DNA from: Leisingera sp. ANG59
Lineage (GTDB): Bacteria; Pseudomonadota; Alphaproteobacteria; Rhodobacterales; Rhodobacteraceae
Length of the DNA stretch: 64,000 bases
NCBI RefSeq assembly: GCF_013317235.1
Contig: NZ_WLCM01000023.1
Coordinates: forward strand, 1 to 64,000
Direction of reading: 5' to 3'
The notes under the pieces were generated by a model. That model did no database searches, was not told where the DNA came from, and saw only the letters and a list, made by a program, of their open reading frames with translations. Both the position numbers and the translations under genes were made by a program. Positions 52,254-60,965 of this stretch are shown one piece after another; within the stretch, counting starts at the first letter, position 1; every line of letters starts with the position of its first letter.

Positions 52254-54311
52254 CTAGCCCGCGCCGCGCAGGACGTCCAGAAACGCCGCCGCGAAACGTT
52301 CGGCGCGGCGCTCCCCCAGCAGCCTTGCAAGGCCGTCCTCGTCGTCCTCGCGCAGCTGCGCCACCTTGGCCAGCAGCGACGCCGAGCAAGTGAGCGGTTT
52401 CAGGGTGCCGCATTCACCGCGCGCCAGCTGCGCCTGCACTTCCAGAAGCATGTCGTAGACCGAGCCCGCCCCGCGCCCCGCCAGCTTGCGCCGTGCCGGG
52501 TGCAGCCCTTGCACCGCGCCGGTGATCACGCCCAGGAAATCATCGCCGTAGCGTTCCAGCTTCTTGGCGCCGACCCCGCTGATGCGGGCCATCTGGTCGA
52601 GGGTCTCCGGGCGCACCTCGGCCATCTCAATGAGGGTGCGGTCAGGGAAGATCACATAGGCCGGCACTTTCTGCGCCTCCGCCAGCGCCCGGCGCTTGGC
52701 CTTCAGCGCGGACAACAGCGGCGCGTCCTCCTCGGAAACCAGCGCCTTCACTGCCGGGCGGCGGTCCGCGGATTTGATGGTGTCTCGGCGCAGCTCGATG
52801 GACTGCTCGCCGCGCAGGATCGGCAGCGCAGCCTCGGTAAACCGCAGGGCGCCGTGGCGGTCCGGGTCGGGGCGCAGCAGGTCGTGGCCCATCATCTGCC
52901 GGAACACCGCCTGCCACTGGCGCTTGCCGAATTCCTTGCCGCAGCCGTAGACCGACAGCTCGTCATGGCGCTTGGCACGGATCCGCTCGTTATCGGCACC
53001 CAGCAGGATGTCGATCAGGTGGCCGGAGCCGAACCATTCTTCTGTCCGCAAAACAGCCGACAGCGCCTTGCGCACCACGGTGGTGCCGTCGAACACATCG
53101 GCGGGCGTGTCGCAGAGGTCGCAATTGCCGCAAGGCTCTGCCTCTTCGCCGAAGTAGCCCAGCAGTTTCTGGCGGCGGCAGTGCAGTGCCTCGGCGAGGC
53201 CCAGCAAAGCATTCAGGCGGGCATGATCCGCGGCGCGGCGTTCGGGCGGGGCCAGCCCCTCGTCAATCTGGGAGCGGCGCAAGCGGATGTCGTCGGGGCC
53301 GAACAGGGTCAGGGTTTCCGCAGGCGCGGCGTCACGGCCGGCGCGGCCGATTTCCTGGTAATAGGCCTCGATCGATTTCGGCAGGTCGGCATGGGCGACC
53401 CAGCGGATATCGGGTTTGTCGATGCCCATGCCAAAGGCCACGGTAGCGACCACGATCAGACCGTCCTCGCGCGCAAAGCGGGTCTCGACGATGCGGCGGT
53501 CCTCGGCCTCCATGCCGCCGTGGTAGAAGCAGGCGGAATGGCCCGCCTCGCGCAGCGCGGCGGAGAGCGCTTCGGTTTTGGCGCGGGTGCCGCAGTAGAC
53601 GATGCCGGACTGGCCCTTGCGGGCGGCGGCGAACTCCAGGATCTGGCGGCGCGGGCTGTCCTTGGCGCCAAAGGCGAGGTGGATATTGGGCCGGTCAAAG
53701 CCGCGCAGGAAGCTGCGGGGGGCCTCGCCGTCGAACAGTTTCTGGACGATCTCCTCGCGGGTTTCCTGGTCGGCGGTTGCGGTGAAGGCCGCCAGCGGAA
53801 CGTCAAGGGCGCGGCGCAGTTCGCCGATGCGCAGGTAATCGGGGCGGAAGTCATGACCCCACTGGCTGACGCAATGGGCCTCATCCACCGCGATCAGGCT
53901 GACGCCGATGCGGCGCAGCATGCCCATGGCGGTGCCGGAGGCAAGCCGTTCGGGGGCCATGTAGAGGAGCTTGAGCCGCCCGGCCTCGATCGCCTCCCAG
54001 ACCATTTCGGTCTCTTCGTCGGTGTTGCCGGAGGTGAGGGCGCCTGCATTCACGCCGGCCTCCTGCAACGCGCGGACCTGGTCGCGCATCAAGGCGATGA
54101 GGGGGGAGATCACCACGGTGATGCCGTCGCGCAGCAGCGCGGGCAGCTGGTAGCATAGCGACTTGCCGCCGCCGGTGGGCATGATCGCCAGCACGTTTTC
54201 CCCGGCGGTCACGGCGTCGACGATTTCCTCCTGCCCCGGGCGGAAGGCGTCAAAGCCGAAAATCTCGCGCAGAATGGGAGTCGCGCCGGTCAGGGCGGTC
54301 ATTTCCGTCAT
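52254..54311 (-). CDS. recQ: ATP-dependent DNA helicase RecQ
   Basis: A 685-residue superfamily 2 helicase. Walker A is MPTGGGKSLCYQLPALL, the DEAH box AVDEAHCVSQWGHDFRPDY, motif VI QEIGRAGRD, the zinc-binding site CGNCDLCDTP, then a winged-helix region and an HRDC domain near residues 515-600 (VPAYVIFPDRTLIEMA). It acts in recombination repair and replication restart. An alternative start at 54302 would remove three residues. It is followed by yaaA after 41 bases. Confidence 0.96.
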   Translation of the reverse strand: MTEMTALTGATPILREIFGFDAFRPGQEEIVDAVTAGENVLAIMPTGGGKSLCYQLPALLRDGITVVISPLIALMRDQVRALQEAGVNAGALTSGNTDEETEMVWEAIEAGRLKLLYMAPERLASGTAMGMLRRIGVSLIAVDEAHCVSQWGHDFRPDYLRIGELRRALDVPLAAFTATADQETREEIVQKLFDGEAPRSFLRGFDRPNIHLAFGAKDSPRRQILEFAAARKGQSGIVYCGTRAKTEALSAALREAGHSACFYHGGMEAEDRRIVETRFAREDGLIVVATVAFGMGIDKPDIRWVAHADLPKSIEAYYQEIGRAGRDAAPAETLTLFGPDDIRLRRSQIDEGLAPPERRAADHARLNALLGLAEALHCRRQKLLGYFGEEAEPCGNCDLCDTPADVFDGTTVVRKALSAVLRTEEWFGSGHLIDILLGADNERIRAKRHDELSVYGCGKEFGKRQWQAVFRQMMGHDLLRPDPDRHGALRFTEAALPILRGEQSIELRRDTIKSADRRPAVKALVSEEDAPLLSALKAKRRALAEAQKVPAYVIFPDRTLIEMAEVRPETLDQMARISGVGAKKLERYGDDFLGVITGAVQGLHPARRKLAGRGAGSVYDMLLEVQAQLARGECGTLKPLTCSASLLAKVAQLREDDEDGLARLLGERRAERFAAAFLDVLRGAG

Positions 54312-54427
54312 GGGGGCGGAGGGCCTCGTGGTCAGTGCTGCTCTTGCTTTGCAGGCACAATCCCACAGGAGGCATGGGGCAGCAAGAGGCGGAGGCGCCT
54401 ATTCTCCCACATACCGAAACGCCACAA

Positions 54428-54482
54428 AGGGCAGCGCCCGCCCGCGGGGACGGACGGGCGCTGCCCGGCCTGCCGCCGGGCG
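54428..54482. repeat. Palindromic dispersed repeat, family A (copy 3, short)
   Basis: GGGCAGCGCCCG (54429-54440) pairs with CGGGCGCTGCCC (54455-54466), then GGCC-TGCC-GCC follows as in copy 1. The interior is reduced to 14 bases. It lies just after the yggT stop. Confidence 0.7.
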
Positions 54483-54500
54483 GAACTTTTCAGGCTGGGT

Positions 54501-54788
54501 TCAGTAGAACGCCGAGACGTTGTTCACCAGGACGATGCGCAGCGCGTAGACCGCAACCAGCACCACCAGCGGCGCCAGATCGATGCCGCCCATGTTGGGC
54601 ATGAACCGGCGCACCGGCGCATAGAGCGGTTCCAGAATCCGGTTCAGACCGTACCAGATCTGCCCCACCAGCTGCTGGTGCAGGTTCAGGACCTGGAAAT
54701 TGATCAGCCAGCTCATGATCACATGGGCAATGATGAAGAACCAGACAATGTCCAGGATCAGCATCAGGATTTGGAACAGCGAGACCAT
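54501..54788 (-). CDS. YggT-family membrane protein
   Basis: A 95-residue inner-membrane protein with two hydrophobic segments (ILMLILDIVWFFIIAHVIMSW and LAPLVVLVAVYALRIVLV) separated by NRILEPLYAPVRRFMPNMGGID, the YggT signature. Family members are linked to osmotic stress and to SepF/cell-division neighbourhoods, but function is not settled. GAGGGAAATAAGAG precedes the ATG. It is divergent from the thioesterase gene. Confidence 0.92.
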   Translation of the reverse strand: MVSLFQILMLILDIVWFFIIAHVIMSWLINFQVLNLHQQLVGQIWYGLNRILEPLYAPVRRFMPNMGGIDLAPLVVLVAVYALRIVLVNNVSAFY

Positions 54789-54922
54789 CTCTTATTTCCC
54801 TCTTTCGAACAGCCTCACAGGTAAGCAGACGCAGCGAAATGCGCAAGGCTTCCGCGAGGTTGCGGTTGACGCGCTGTAAACGGGTGGCATCACGGGCACA
54901 TGCGAAACAGGAGCGCCGTGCG

Positions 54923-55471
54923 ATGTACCCCATTGTCCGATTGATCAAGGATACCGTTCTGGCCAGCCGGATGGAGCCTCTGCCGATCACCGGCATGCAT
55001 GTGTCCAGCCATATCTGCTGGCCCTGGGATCTGGATATGTGGATGGAACTGAACAACGGCCGCACCATGACGCTCTATGACCTGGGGCGCACCATGCTGG
55101 CGCAGCGGGTGGGGCTGATCCGCTGCCTGCGGCAGCGGCGCTGGGGGCTGACGGTGGCGGGGTCCTCGGTGCGCTACCGCCGGCGCATCCGCGGGTTCGA
55201 GAAATTCGAAATGCGCAGCCGGACTGCGGGCTGGGATGAAAAATTCATCTATGTCGAGCAGTCGATGTGGAGGAAGAACGGCGATTGCGCCAGCCATGTG
55301 ATGCTGCGCACCGCGGTAACCGACCGGAACGGCATCGTGCCGCCGCAAAAGGTGCTGGAGGCGCTGGGGCAGGACACTGAAGCCTCGCCCGAGCTGCCGG
55401 GCTGGATCAGGGACTGGTGCCAAGCGGACAGCGGCCGGCCCTGGCCGCCGATGCAGGACAGGCTTGCCTAG
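54923..55471 (+). CDS. Acyl-CoA thioesterase-like (4HBT) protein
   Basis: A 182-residue hot-dog-fold protein of the 4HBT_2 / THEM6-like group. It has WPWDLDMWMELNNGRTMTLYDLGR, where the family has a conserved D-x-N/E-x-H-x-N-N-G-type segment, and later FEKFEMRSRTAGWDEKFIYVEQSM. The substrate is unknown. The start at 54923 (MYPIVRLIKD) has AGGAG upstream with long spacing; an in-frame Met at 54839 gives a basic extension without homology. Confidence 0.82.
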   Translation: MYPIVRLIKDTVLASRMEPLPITGMHVSSHICWPWDLDMWMELNNGRTMTLYDLGRTMLAQRVGLIRCLRQRRWGLTVAGSSVRYRRRIRGFEKFEMRSRTAGWDEKFIYVEQSMWRKNGDCASHVMLRTAVTDRNGIVPPQKVLEALGQDTEASPELPGWIRDWCQADSGRPWPPMQDRLA

Positions 55472-55521
55472 GCCCCTGCCCGCCTGCCATACCTGAAGGC
55501 AACAATAACAAGAGGGCGGGC

Positions 55522-56886
55522 ATGCAGCAGGTATCCATGCGCAAGCGCATCTGGGGGTGGTGGTTTTTCGACTGGGCCAGCCAGCCTTATCACACGCTTC
55601 TGGTCACCTTTGTTTTCAGCCCGTTTTTTGCCGCTGTGGCGGCTGAGCATTTCATGGGCCAGGGATTGGGCGATGAGGACGCCAAGGCGCAGGCCCAGAC
55701 CGTATGGTCGCTGTGCCTGACGGTGACCGGGCTGATCATCGGCTTCGGCGCGCCCTTCATGGGGGCGCTGGCCGATATCTCCGGCCGGCGGCGGCCCTGG
55801 ATCATGATGTTCTCGGTGATGTATATGCTGGGCGCCTGGGGGCTGTGGTTCATGGACCCGGGCGGCAGCAACCTGTGGTGGATGCTGATCAGTTTCGGCT
55901 TCGGCTTCATCGGCGCGGAGTTCGCGCTGATCTTCGTCAATGCGCAGCTGCCGTCCTTAGCCGGCAGGGAGGACGTCGGCGATGTCTCCGGCTCCGGCTT
56001 TGCCTTTGGCTACCTCGGCGGGGTGATTTCGCTGTTCATCATGCTTTTGCTGTTTGTCGAGCAAGCCAGCGGCAAGACCCTGATCGGACTCAGCCCGCTG
56101 CTGGGCCTGGATGCCGGGGCGCGCGAGGGCACCCGCGCGGTTGGGCCCTTCACTGCGCTGTGGTTCGCCGTCTTCATGATCCCCTATTTCCTGTGGGTGC
56201 GCGAGGGACGCGCCACCGGCCAGCGCGGCACAGTGGGCCAGGCGGTGGCGCTGGTGGTGCAATCGGTGAAGAACCTGCGCAGCCGGGTGAGTCTAGCCAG
56301 CTACCTTGGCTCCTCGATGCTGTACCGGGACGCGCTGAACGGGCTTTACGGGTTTGGCGGGGTTTACGCCAAGCTGGTGCTGGGCTGGCAGATCACCCTC
56401 ATTGGCGTCTTCGGTATCGTGGCGGCGCTTGCGGCCACGATCTTCTGCTGGGCCGGCGGCAAGGCGGACCGGAAGTACGGACCGAAGCCGGTGATCATCC
56501 TCTCTATTCTGGTGCTGAGCCTGGTCTGCCTGACCATCGTCAGCATGTCCCGCGAGCAGATTTTTGGCATCACCCTGCCCGAAGGGTCGAAACTGCCGGA
56601 TGCCGTGTTCTTTGGCTGCGGCGTGCTGATCGGCGGTTTTGGCGGCATCCTGCAGTCGGCCAGCCGCAGCCTGATGGTGCGCCACACCGACCCGGCCAAG
56701 GCGACCGAGAGTTTCGGCCTTTACGGCCTTTCGGGCCGCGCCACCGCGTTTCTGGCGCCGATGCTGATCGGCGTCGCAACAACTGTCACCGGCAGCGCCC
56801 GGCTGGGGATCACCCCGGTCATCGGCCTGTTTCTGATCGGATTGGTACTGTTATTCTGGGTTCATGGAGAAGGAGATCAGAGTTGA
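55522..56886 (+). CDS. UMF1-family MFS transporter (Atg22-like)
   Basis: A 454-residue MFS permease of the UMF1/Atg22 group. The family N-terminus RIWGWWFFDWASQPYHTLLVTFVFSPFF is clear, followed by about 12 membrane helices and the loop ADISGRRRPWIMMF. Eukaryotic Atg22 exports amino acids from the vacuole; the bacterial substrate is unknown. The start at 55522 fits the family N-terminus. Its stop overlaps the TTG start of mepA, so the two are translationally coupled. Confidence 0.9.
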   Translation: MQQVSMRKRIWGWWFFDWASQPYHTLLVTFVFSPFFAAVAAEHFMGQGLGDEDAKAQAQTVWSLCLTVTGLIIGFGAPFMGALADISGRRRPWIMMFSVMYMLGAWGLWFMDPGGSNLWWMLISFGFGFIGAEFALIFVNAQLPSLAGREDVGDVSGSGFAFGYLGGVISLFIMLLLFVEQASGKTLIGLSPLLGLDAGAREGTRAVGPFTALWFAVFMIPYFLWVREGRATGQRGTVGQAVALVVQSVKNLRSRVSLASYLGSSMLYRDALNGLYGFGGVYAKLVLGWQITLIGVFGIVAALAATIFCWAGGKADRKYGPKPVIILSILVLSLVCLTIVSMSREQIFGITLPEGSKLPDAVFFGCGVLIGGFGGILQSASRSLMVRHTDPAKATESFGLYGLSGRATAFLAPMLIGVATTVTGSARLGITPVIGLFLIGLVLLFWVHGEGDQS

Positions 56887-57752
56887 GACTGTTACTAGCC
56901 ATCTGTCTGGCGGTGGCGGGGCTTTCTGTTCCGGCAAGCGCGCAGACCCCCGCAAAGGCGCTGTTCGGGGCCAAGCCCAGCGCTTCGCAGCAGAAACCCG
57001 CACCGTTCGGCTCCTACGCCAAGGGCTGCGTGGCCGGCGCCGAGCAGCTGCCGGAGACCGGCCCCACCTGGCAGGCGATGCGGCTGAGCCGCAACCGCAA
57101 CTGGGGGCATCCGGCAGCGATCGATTTCGTCAAGGACCTGAGCCGCATGGCGGCGAAACAGCGCGGCTGGAAGGGGCTTTATATCGGAGACATCAGCCAG
57201 CCGCGCGGCGGGCCGATGCTGTCGGGCCACCGCAGCCACCAGATAGGGCTGGACATCGACATCTGGATGCGGCCGCCCGACCGGCTGAACCTGAGCCGCA
57301 GCGCGCGCGAGAACATCTCCTCGATCTCGATGCGCCGGGCCAAGGGGGCCTATGTGAACGCCAGCTGGACACGGGCGCACCATGAGATCCTGAAAGCGGC
57401 GGCGCAGGACAAGCGGGTGGCGCGGATCTTCGTGTTTCCCGGCGCCAAGGTGCAGATGTGCAACGACGAGAAGGGCGACCGCCGCTGGCTGCGCAAAATC
57501 CGGCCCTGGTGGGGGCATCACTACCACTTTCATGTGCGGCTGAACTGCCCGCGCGGCGCCCGCGGCTGTGTTGACCAGGCGGCCCCGCCCAAGGGCGACG
57601 GCTGCGCCGATGCGCAGCAGTGGGTGAACAACATTCTGAACCCGCCGCCGCCGAAACCGGTTGACCCGAACGCGCCGAAGTCTAAACCGAGACGGGATTA
57701 CACCCTTTCGGACCTGCCCCAGCAATGCGCCGCCGTTCTGCAATCAAACTGA
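56883..57752 (+). CDS. mepA: Penicillin-insensitive murein endopeptidase
   Basis: A 289-residue exported zinc peptidase that cuts DD- and LD-crosslinks in peptidoglycan. Zinc ligands lie in [15 protein letters not shown] (His and Asp) and [20 protein letters not shown] is also family-typical. The start is TTG at 56883: it overlaps the previous stop (TTGA), AAGGAG lies nine bases upstream, and the resulting N-terminus ([20 protein letters not shown]) is a good signal peptide. No ATG or GTG nearby gives one. The next gene starts within its last 28 bases. Confidence 0.9.
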   Translation: MRLLLAICLAVAGLSVPASAQTPAKALFGAKPSASQQKPAPFGSYAKGCVAGAEQLPETGPTWQAMRLSRNRNWGHPAAIDFVKDLSRMAAKQRGWKGLYIGDISQPRGGPMLSGHRSHQIGLDIDIWMRPPDRLNLSRSARENISSISMRRAKGAYVNASWTRAHHEILKAAAQDKRVARIFVFPGAKVQMCNDEKGDRRWLRKIRPWWGHHYHFHVRLNCPRGARGCVDQAAPPKGDGCADAQQWVNNILNPPPPKPVDPNAPKSKPRRDYTLSDLPQQCAAVLQSN

Positions 57753-58636
57753 TCCTGGGTATTGCCACCGCCGCCGGACTGGCGGCGGCGGGTTATGCCG
57801 CAAGCCGCCCGCTGGCGGCAGCGGGCAAGGCGCAGCATCTGAGCAGCTACACCTGGAAACTGAACCAGCCCTGGTTTGGAGGCTTCTCGGCGCTGAGGGT
57901 CACCGGGAACGGGTCCGGGATGGTGGTGCTCACTGACCGTGCAACACTGGTGACAACGGATATTTCGCGCAAGCAAGGCCTGATATCCGGCGTGACCGCC
58001 CGCTCGGCGCACGAGCTGCGCGCCTCCACCGGCAAGGCCCTGCGCGGTTTTGCCAGCGACAGCGAAGGTCTGGCCATCGGACCGGACGGCAGCCACTACG
58101 TCTCGTTTGAAGGCACCGCGCGGGTGGCCCGCTACCGCCGGGTGCAAGACCGCGCCAAGGTGCTGCCGCGGCCCAAGGCCTTCCGCAAGCTGCCCCGGAA
58201 CAAGTCGCTGGAGGCGCTGGCCATAGATGCCCGCGGACACCTCTACACCCTGCCGGAGCGCGCCTTTGACAAACACGGCCAGATCCCGGTCTGGCGCTGG
58301 AACGGCCTCCGCTGGAGCCGGCCCTTCAGCCTGCCGCCGCGCGGCGGCTTCCTGCCGGTGGATGCGGATTTCGGCCCGGACGGAAGATTCTACCTGCTGG
58401 AGCGCGACCTGACCCTGCTCGGCTTCCGCAGCCGCCTGCGCCGCTGGGACATCACCGCCGCAGGCCCGGTGAACGAAACGGTGCTGCTGCAGACCGGTCC
58501 CGGCACCCACGACAACCTTGAGGGTCTGTCGGTCTGGGCCGCCGAAGACGGTGAGCTGCGCGCCACCATGATCTCGGATGACAATTTTCTGCCGCTGCAG
58601 CGCACCGAACTGGTGGAATACGCCCTGCCGCGCTGA
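57725..58636 (+). CDS. Esterase-like activity of phytase family protein
   Basis: A 303-residue exported beta-propeller-type protein of the phytase-like esterase family (PF13449). The N-terminus [23 protein letters not shown] has a twin-arginine-like start and a hydrophobic core, so Tat export is possible. The body includes [54 protein letters not shown] and DNLEGLSVW, the repeated acidic blades of the family. It overlaps the mepA 3' end by 28 bases in another frame, as expected within a compact operon. Confidence 0.88.
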   Translation: MRRRSAIKLILGIATAAGLAAAGYAASRPLAAAGKAQHLSSYTWKLNQPWFGGFSALRVTGNGSGMVVLTDRATLVTTDISRKQGLISGVTARSAHELRASTGKALRGFASDSEGLAIGPDGSHYVSFEGTARVARYRRVQDRAKVLPRPKAFRKLPRNKSLEALAIDARGHLYTLPERAFDKHGQIPVWRWNGLRWSRPFSLPPRGGFLPVDADFGPDGRFYLLERDLTLLGFRSRLRRWDITAAGPVNETVLLQTGPGTHDNLEGLSVWAAEDGELRATMISDDNFLPLQRTELVEYALPR

Positions 58637-58644
58637 AACAGCCC

Positions 58645-58732
58645 CTGCGCCGCGCCAGCGGCACCCGGCCCAACCGCAAGGGGGACTTCACAGAAGGCAC
58701 CCCGCGCGGGCGGGAGTCTCCCCCTGTTCCTG
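58645..58732. repeat. Dispersed repeat, family B (copy 5)
   Basis: The head CGCCGCGCCAGCGGC is followed by CCGGCCCAACCGC, about 35 variable bases, then GCGGGCGGGAGTCTCCCCC. The order and both end hairpins match the copies at 7150, 30334, 30558 and 40034. It lies between the phytase-like gene and the queuosine-precursor transporter gene. Confidence 0.65.
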
Positions 58733-58833
58733 CAAGCGGAAACCTTGCGGAACAGGCCCAAGCAGTTTAAAGGGGCCGGTCTTTTGCCGCTGCGCAGCCT
58801 TCTTCGCAGCCCCGAAACAAACGGATCCCGCGC

Positions 58834-59469
58834 ATGACCCGCTCGCAAATTCCCGGCATTCTTGCCATGGCCGCCGTGGTGGTGGCCTCCAACGTCCTGG
58901 TGCAGTTCCTGTTCGGCAACTGGCTGACCTGGGGCGCCTTCACCTATCCGGTGGCCTTCCTGGTCACCGATGTGATGAACCGCGTCTATGGCGCCGCCGC
59001 CGCGCGCAAGGTTGTGGTGGCGGGCTTTATCACCGGGGTGATCTGCTCTCTGATCGGCACGCAGATCATGCTGCAGGGCGATGGCTTCACTTACCCGGCG
59101 GTGACCCTGCGCATCGCACTTGGCTCCGGCCTCGCCTTCCTGACCGCGCAGATGCTGGACGTCGCCATCTTCTCCGCCCTGCGCGAAGGGAAATGGTGGC
59201 GGGCGCCGCTGGCCTCCACCCTGATCGGCTCAACCGTGGATACTGCCATCTTCTTCACCGTCGCCTTCTCCGTCTCGCTCGTGTGGATCGAACCCGCCAA
59301 TGATGTGTCCTGGGCCGGCGACATGCTGCCCCTGATCGGACAGGGGCCGGTGGTGCCCTACTGGGTCTCGCTGGCCTTCGCCGACTGGCTGGTGAAACTG
59401 TCGCTGGCATTGCTCGCGCTTGTGCCCTTCCGCATCATCGTGCGTAAGCTCTCCGCAAAGACCACATGA
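58834..59469 (+). CDS. yhhQ: Queuosine precursor transporter (VUT/YhhQ family)
   Basis: A 211-residue inner-membrane protein with about six hydrophobic segments. VQFLFGNWLTWGAFTYPVAFLVTDVMNRVYG is the family signature. Later motifs are LRIALGSGLAFLTAQMLDVAIF and a polar segment near STVDTAIFF. YhhQ imports 7-cyano-7-deazaguanine (preQ0) or preQ1 for tRNA modification. I saw no preQ1 riboswitch-like sequence upstream. It is followed by the leader RNA region. Confidence 0.88.
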   Translation: MTRSQIPGILAMAAVVVASNVLVQFLFGNWLTWGAFTYPVAFLVTDVMNRVYGAAAARKVVVAGFITGVICSLIGTQIMLQGDGFTYPAVTLRIALGSGLAFLTAQMLDVAIFSALREGKWWRAPLASTLIGSTVDTAIFFTVAFSVSLVWIEPANDVSWAGDMLPLIGQGPVVPYWVSLAFADWLVKLSLALLALVPFRIIVRKLSAKTT

Positions 59470-59524
59470 TTTTGTTTTGACATCTGCCGAATCTGTGGCA
59501 GGCTGGGCTTACACGAAACATCAG

Positions 59525-59662
59525 AAAGGAGGTGCCCATTGTCTAGAGAAGCTATGGAGAGCAGTGCCGGAACAGTTCAGAAGGAGTGCGGCCGAGGCAG
59601 CCCTTGGCACGCATAGATCACTGAATTGGTGCTGACCTAACCGGTGCACCTCCTATCATCTC
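59525..59662 (+). ncRNA. Candidate structured leader or small RNA upstream of arfB
   Basis: AGGAGGTGC (59527-59535) and GCACCTCCT (59646-59654) are perfect 9-bp complements that close a domain of about 130 nucleotides. Inside, CTATG (59552-59556) pairs with CATAG (59612-59616), and GTGCC (59564-59568) with GGCAC (59606-59610), stacking into a long arm. The 3' arm GCACCTCCT mimics the 16S anti-Shine-Dalgarno and would mask the ribosome binding site of a 25-codon ORF. A strong terminator follows, then arfB. It matches no RNA family I know: the SRP and 6S conserved cores are absent. Confidence 0.5.
59539..59616 (+). CDS. Possible 25-residue leader peptide
   Basis: TTG at 59539 lies six bases after an ideal ribosome binding site (AAAGGAGG). 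It opens a 25-codon frame beginning MSREAMESS and ending SPWHA, with TAG inside the inner helix (59614-59616). There is no homology I recognise and composition is too short to judge. An overlapping frame running to TGA at about 59635 has no start codon near the ribosome binding site. Translation is a hypothesis. Confidence 0.35.
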   Translation: MSREAMESSAGTVQKECGRGSPWHA

Positions 59663-59663
59663 G

Positions 59664-59703
59664 AAGGGCTGTTCCCCGCGTGTGGAACAGCCCTTTCGAT
59701 TTT
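59664..59703 (+). terminator. Strong intrinsic terminator upstream of arfB
   Basis: GGGCTGTTCC (59666-59675) pairs perfectly with GGAACAGCCC (59684-59693) around an 8-base loop, extended by CGAA/TTTCG and followed by ATTTT. It ends 30 bases before the arfB ATG. Transcripts of the upstream leader would stop here unless readthrough is allowed. Confidence 0.85.
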
Positions 59704-59733
59704 AAAGCCCGCGTTCCGCAAACCACCCAAGCC

Positions 59734-60153
59734 ATGATCCGCATCAACGACCAAATCACCCTGCAGGACTGGGAAATGACCGAGAGCTTCATCCGCGCCT
59801 CGGGCCCCGGCGGGCAGAATGTGAACAAGGTGGCAACCGCGGTGGAGCTGCGGTTCGAGGCCGCGCGCTCGCCCGCGCTGGCGCCTGCGGTCAAATCCCG
59901 GCTGAAGCGGCTGGCCGGTCGGCGCTGGACCAAGGAAGGCGCGATCATCCTGCAATGCGACGAGACCCGCTCGCAGCAGCGGAACCGCGAGATCGTGCGC
60001 GAGCGGCTGGCGGAGCTGGTGCGCAAGGCGCTGGTGGCGCCCAAGCGCCGCATCGCCACCAAACCCACCCGCGGCTCGGTCAAGCGGCGGCTGGAGGCCA
60101 AGAAGCAGCGCGGCGAGCTGAAAGCGACGCGCGGTAAAATCGACCCGGATTGA
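59734..60153 (+). CDS. arfB: Alternative ribosome-rescue peptidyl-tRNA hydrolase ArfB
   Basis: A 139-residue protein (YaeJ). A release-factor-like domain has the catalytic GGQ in FIRASGPGGQNVNKVATAVELRF. The basic C-terminal tail (RRIATKPTRGSVKRRLEAKKQRGELK) inserts into the empty mRNA channel of stalled ribosomes. It hydrolyses peptidyl-tRNA on ribosomes lacking a stop codon, as a backup to tmRNA. The start at 59734 (MIRINDQI) lies 30 bases after a terminator, so expression may depend on readthrough or a promoter inside the leader. Confidence 0.93.
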   Translation: MIRINDQITLQDWEMTESFIRASGPGGQNVNKVATAVELRFEAARSPALAPAVKSRLKRLAGRRWTKEGAIILQCDETRSQQRNREIVRERLAELVRKALVAPKRRIATKPTRGSVKRRLEAKKQRGELKATRGKIDPD

Positions 60154-60218
60154 AACCGCGGATTGCACCCGGCGCACGCGCGGCCCATGCTGGCGCAAAC
60201 AACCGGGAGGATCAGATC

Positions 60219-60965
60219 ATGCGGCTGGACGGAAAAACCGCCATCGTGACCGGCGGCGCCTCGGGCTTTGGCGCAGGCATCGTGCGCAAGTTCCTGGCCG
60301 AAGGCGCAAGGGTGATGATTGCCGATATCAACGGCTCTGCAGCAGAGGCGATGGCGGCAGAGCTGGGTGGCAACGCCTCTGCGCAGACCGTGGATGTATC
60401 GGACCGCGCCTCGGTCACGGCGATGGCAGAGGCGGCGCTGGCGGCCTTCGGGCAGCTGGATATTCTGGTCAACAACGCGGGCGTCACCCATCTGCCTGCG
60501 CCGCTGGAGGAGATCAGCGAGGACGACTTTGACCGGGTGATGGACGTCAACATGAAATCGGTCTATCTGACCGCCCGCGCCCTGGTGCCGCATATGAAGA
60601 CCAACCAGCGGGGCGCGATCCTGAACGTCGCCTCAACTGCCGGCGTGTCGCCGCGCCCCAACCTCAACTGGTACAACGCCTCGAAGGGCTGGATGATCAC
60701 CGCCACCAAGACGATGGCGGTGGAGCTGGCGCCGCACGGGGTGCGGGTCAATGCGATCAACCCGGTGGCGGGCGAAACCCCGCTGCTTAAATCCTTCATG
60801 GGCGAGGACACCCCGGAAATGCGCGCCAAGTTCCTGTCCACGATCCCGATCGGGCGGTTCTCGACACCGGAGGACATGGGCAACGCGGCCTGCTTCCTGT
60901 GCTCGGACGAAGCCAGCATGGTCACTGGCGTGGCGATGGAAGTGGACGGAGGACGCTGCATATGA
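60219..60965 (+). CDS. SDR-family oxidoreductase
   Basis: A 248-residue classical short-chain dehydrogenase. The cofactor motif is TGGASGFGAGI, followed by VNNAG, the catalytic Ser in NVASTAG and the YxxxK equivalent in WYNASKGWM. The Asp in VMIADING after beta-2 suggests NAD(H) preference. It resembles glucose/3-oxoacyl-type SDRs; the substrate is unknown. GGGAGG precedes the ATG. Its stop overlaps the cupin start (ATGA at 60962), so the pair is cotranslated. Confidence 0.9.
   Translation: MRLDGKTAIVTGGASGFGAGIVRKFLAEGARVMIADINGSAAEAMAAELGGNASAQTVDVSDRASVTAMAEAALAAFGQLDILVNNAGVTHLPAPLEEISEDDFDRVMDVNMKSVYLTARALVPHMKTNQRGAILNVASTAGVSPRPNLNWYNASKGWMITATKTMAVELAPHGVRVNAINPVAGETPLLKSFMGEDTPEMRAKFLSTIPIGRFSTPEDMGNAACFLCSDEASMVTGVAMEVDGGRCI

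Noticed and set aside
58741-58833. preQ1 riboswitch before the queuosine-precursor transporter
   Set aside because: No preQ1-I or preQ1-II core sequence could be seen in the short leader.
59477-59482. A perfect TTGACA as the -35 element of the arfB leader RNA
   Set aside because: No acceptable -10 hexamer lies 16-19 bases downstream, so a promoter could not be called.
59525-59662. SRP (4.5S) RNA or 6S RNA identity for the leader
   Set aside because: The conserved SRP apical core (GGAAGCAGCC-type) and the 6S open-bubble layout were not found.
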